Positions 50,675 to 51,592 of a stretch of 51,592 bases of DNA are shown here, in pieces; the stretch's first letter is position 1, and each line of letters opens with the position of its first letter. The stretch covers positions 1-51,592 of the forward strand of contig NZ_FOWD01000031.1 in the NCBI RefSeq assembly GCF_900115365.1, written 5' to 3'. The notes under the pieces were generated by a model. The model had not been told where the DNA came from. It saw only the letters and a list, made by a program, of their open reading frames with translations, and did no database searches. Source of the DNA: Anaerocolumna aminovalerica. Its GTDB lineage: Bacteria > Bacillota > Clostridia > Lachnospirales > Lachnospiraceae. Made by a program: the position numbers and the translations under genes.

Positions 50675-51394
50675 ATGGCTACGAAACAAAAAATTTTAAT
50701 TGTAGATGATGATGTAAATATTGCCGAATTAATTTCTCTTTACTTGACAAAAGAATGTTTTGACACCTTAATGGTTCATGATGGAGAAGAGGCTATAAAA
50801 AGCTTTGCTTCTTATGAGCCTAACTTAATATTATTGGATTTAATGCTGCCCGGAATTGACGGATATGAGGTATGCCGTGAGATACGTAAGACCTCCTCTG
50901 TCCCAATTATTATGTTATCTGCCAAAGGTGAAATCTTCGATAAAGTATTAGGGCTTGAACTGGGAGCAGATGACTATATTATTAAGCCTTTTGATTCAAA
51001 AGAATTGGTAGCCAGGGTAAAAGCGGTATTGCGCCGTTTCCACCCTGCTGCAGCAAAGCCAGCAGAACCGGAAGTTCCTGAGCAAACAGGGGAATATGTT
51101 TCATACCCTGATTTGATTATCAACCAATCCAATTATTCCGTACAATACTACGGTCATACCATTGAAATGCCGCCAAAGGAGTTAGAACTCTTTTATTTCC
51201 TGGCTTCCCATCCTAACCAGGTGTTTACCAGAGAGCAATTATTAGACCACATCTGGGGATACGAATACATAGGTGACACAAGAACCGTAGATGTTCATAT
51301 AAAAAGACTTCGCGAAAAAATTAAAGATCACCCCAGCTGGAGTTTATCAACTGTATGGGGCATTGGTTATAAATTTGATGTGAAGAAGAATTAA
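50675..51394 (+). CDS. OmpR/PhoB-family response regulator
   Basis: The protein has 239 residues. The receiver domain (1-120) shows the acidic pocket VDDD (11-13), phospho-acceptor Asp55 (LILLDLMLPG), the Ser in MLSAKG and Lys in IIKPF. A proline-rich linker (125-138) leads to a winged-helix DNA-binding domain (about 145-237, PPKELELFYFLASHPNQVFT, RTVDVHIKRLREKI). A sensor kinase should phosphorylate it; none lies before the window end. No strong site precedes the ATG beyond GAGGTAGTA. A GTTTCT / AGAAAC hairpin and another at 51438-51468 follow. Confidence 0.93.
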   Translation: MATKQKILIVDDDVNIAELISLYLTKECFDTLMVHDGEEAIKSFASYEPNLILLDLMLPGIDGYEVCREIRKTSSVPIIMLSAKGEIFDKVLGLELGADDYIIKPFDSKELVARVKAVLRRFHPAAAKPAEPEVPEQTGEYVSYPDLIINQSNYSVQYYGHTIEMPPKELELFYFLASHPNQVFTREQLLDHIWGYEYIGDTRTVDVHIKRLREKIKDHPSWSLSTVWGIGYKFDVKKN

Positions 51395-51592
51395 ACTTTG
51401 TTTCTAATCTATGTAAAGATAGAAACACATCATAGAACCTGTCATTTAACGTTGTTCAGAATGGCAGGATATAATATTAATATACTGTTCTCATAACAAA
51501 TAGAAAGACCAACTATTAAAAGTCAATAGGTAAGTGAAAAAGTTTTTGAATATCAGATGTAAATTTATGCATAACAAAAAGACCTGTTTTCA

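Noticed and set aside
51395-51592. Start of a sensor kinase gene after the response regulator
   Set aside because: Only hairpins and A+T-rich sequence are present before the window ends; no open frame with a start signal was found.

Overview
The window reads as chromosome of a low-GC, endospore-forming Firmicute, most likely a Lachnospiraceae / Lachnoclostridium-type clostridium. This is inferred from A+T-rich DNA with AGGAGG ribosome binding sites, a cotJABC spore-coat operon, SigA-type sigma, FeoAB, MutS2, YhaM and many carbohydrate ABC/PTS systems. No rRNA, tRNA or CRISPR array was found.

Layout. 1-95: left end of an IS3-family element. 164-7710 (minus): disaccharide phosphorylase operon (LacI repressor, solute-binding lipoprotein, two permeases, GH65 phosphorylase, beta-phosphoglucomutase); no ATPase is encoded, so a shared MsmX-type ATPase is presumed. 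8279-14123 (plus): stand-alone rpoD-like sigma gene, plsC-type acyltransferase, feoA-feoB, a 23-residue membrane peptide, a low-molecular-weight phosphatase and a small orphan. 14290-16515 (minus): cotJABC and a YitT-family membrane protein. 16961-18368: ECF sigma factor plus RsiV-like anti-sigma. 18986-24821: LplB/LplC-type sugar ABC importer followed by its apparent chemoreceptor.

25245-31889 is a RiPP (modified peptide) island. It holds a 53-residue Cys-rich precursor, a radical SAM/SPASM maturase, a partner protein, a degenerate acyl-carrier-like protein and, convergently transcribed, a subtilase and an ABC exporter. It resembles the clostridial 'Clo7bot / CcpM' peptide-maturation systems that I recall only as computational families. 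Directly behind it lies a decayed copy of a ykkC-class (guanidine-I-like) riboswitch with a 22-codon gene stub.

32237-38787 is a MurNAc-GlcNAc salvage locus: lactose/cellobiose-type PTS IIA, IIB and IIC, MupG 6-phosphomuramidase, MurQ etherase, a PIG-L deacetylase, a double GNAT acetyltransferase and a divergent MurR/RpiR regulator with a perfect 16-bp palindrome between the promoters. 39175-41269 is a decaying stretch of small secreted proteins, one frameshifted, and the tail of a siderophore ABC ATPase. At 41362-42239 an intact ykkC-class riboswitch precedes a GAP/LysE-like six-helix membrane protein, a candidate guanidine exporter of a type I do not know to be described.

42868-51394 holds a TIR-like orphan, an RlmD-type rRNA methyltransferase, YhaM, an HtrA-like protein without its protease triad, MutS2 with an altered Smr motif, and an OmpR-type response regulator whose kinase, if adjacent, lies beyond the window.
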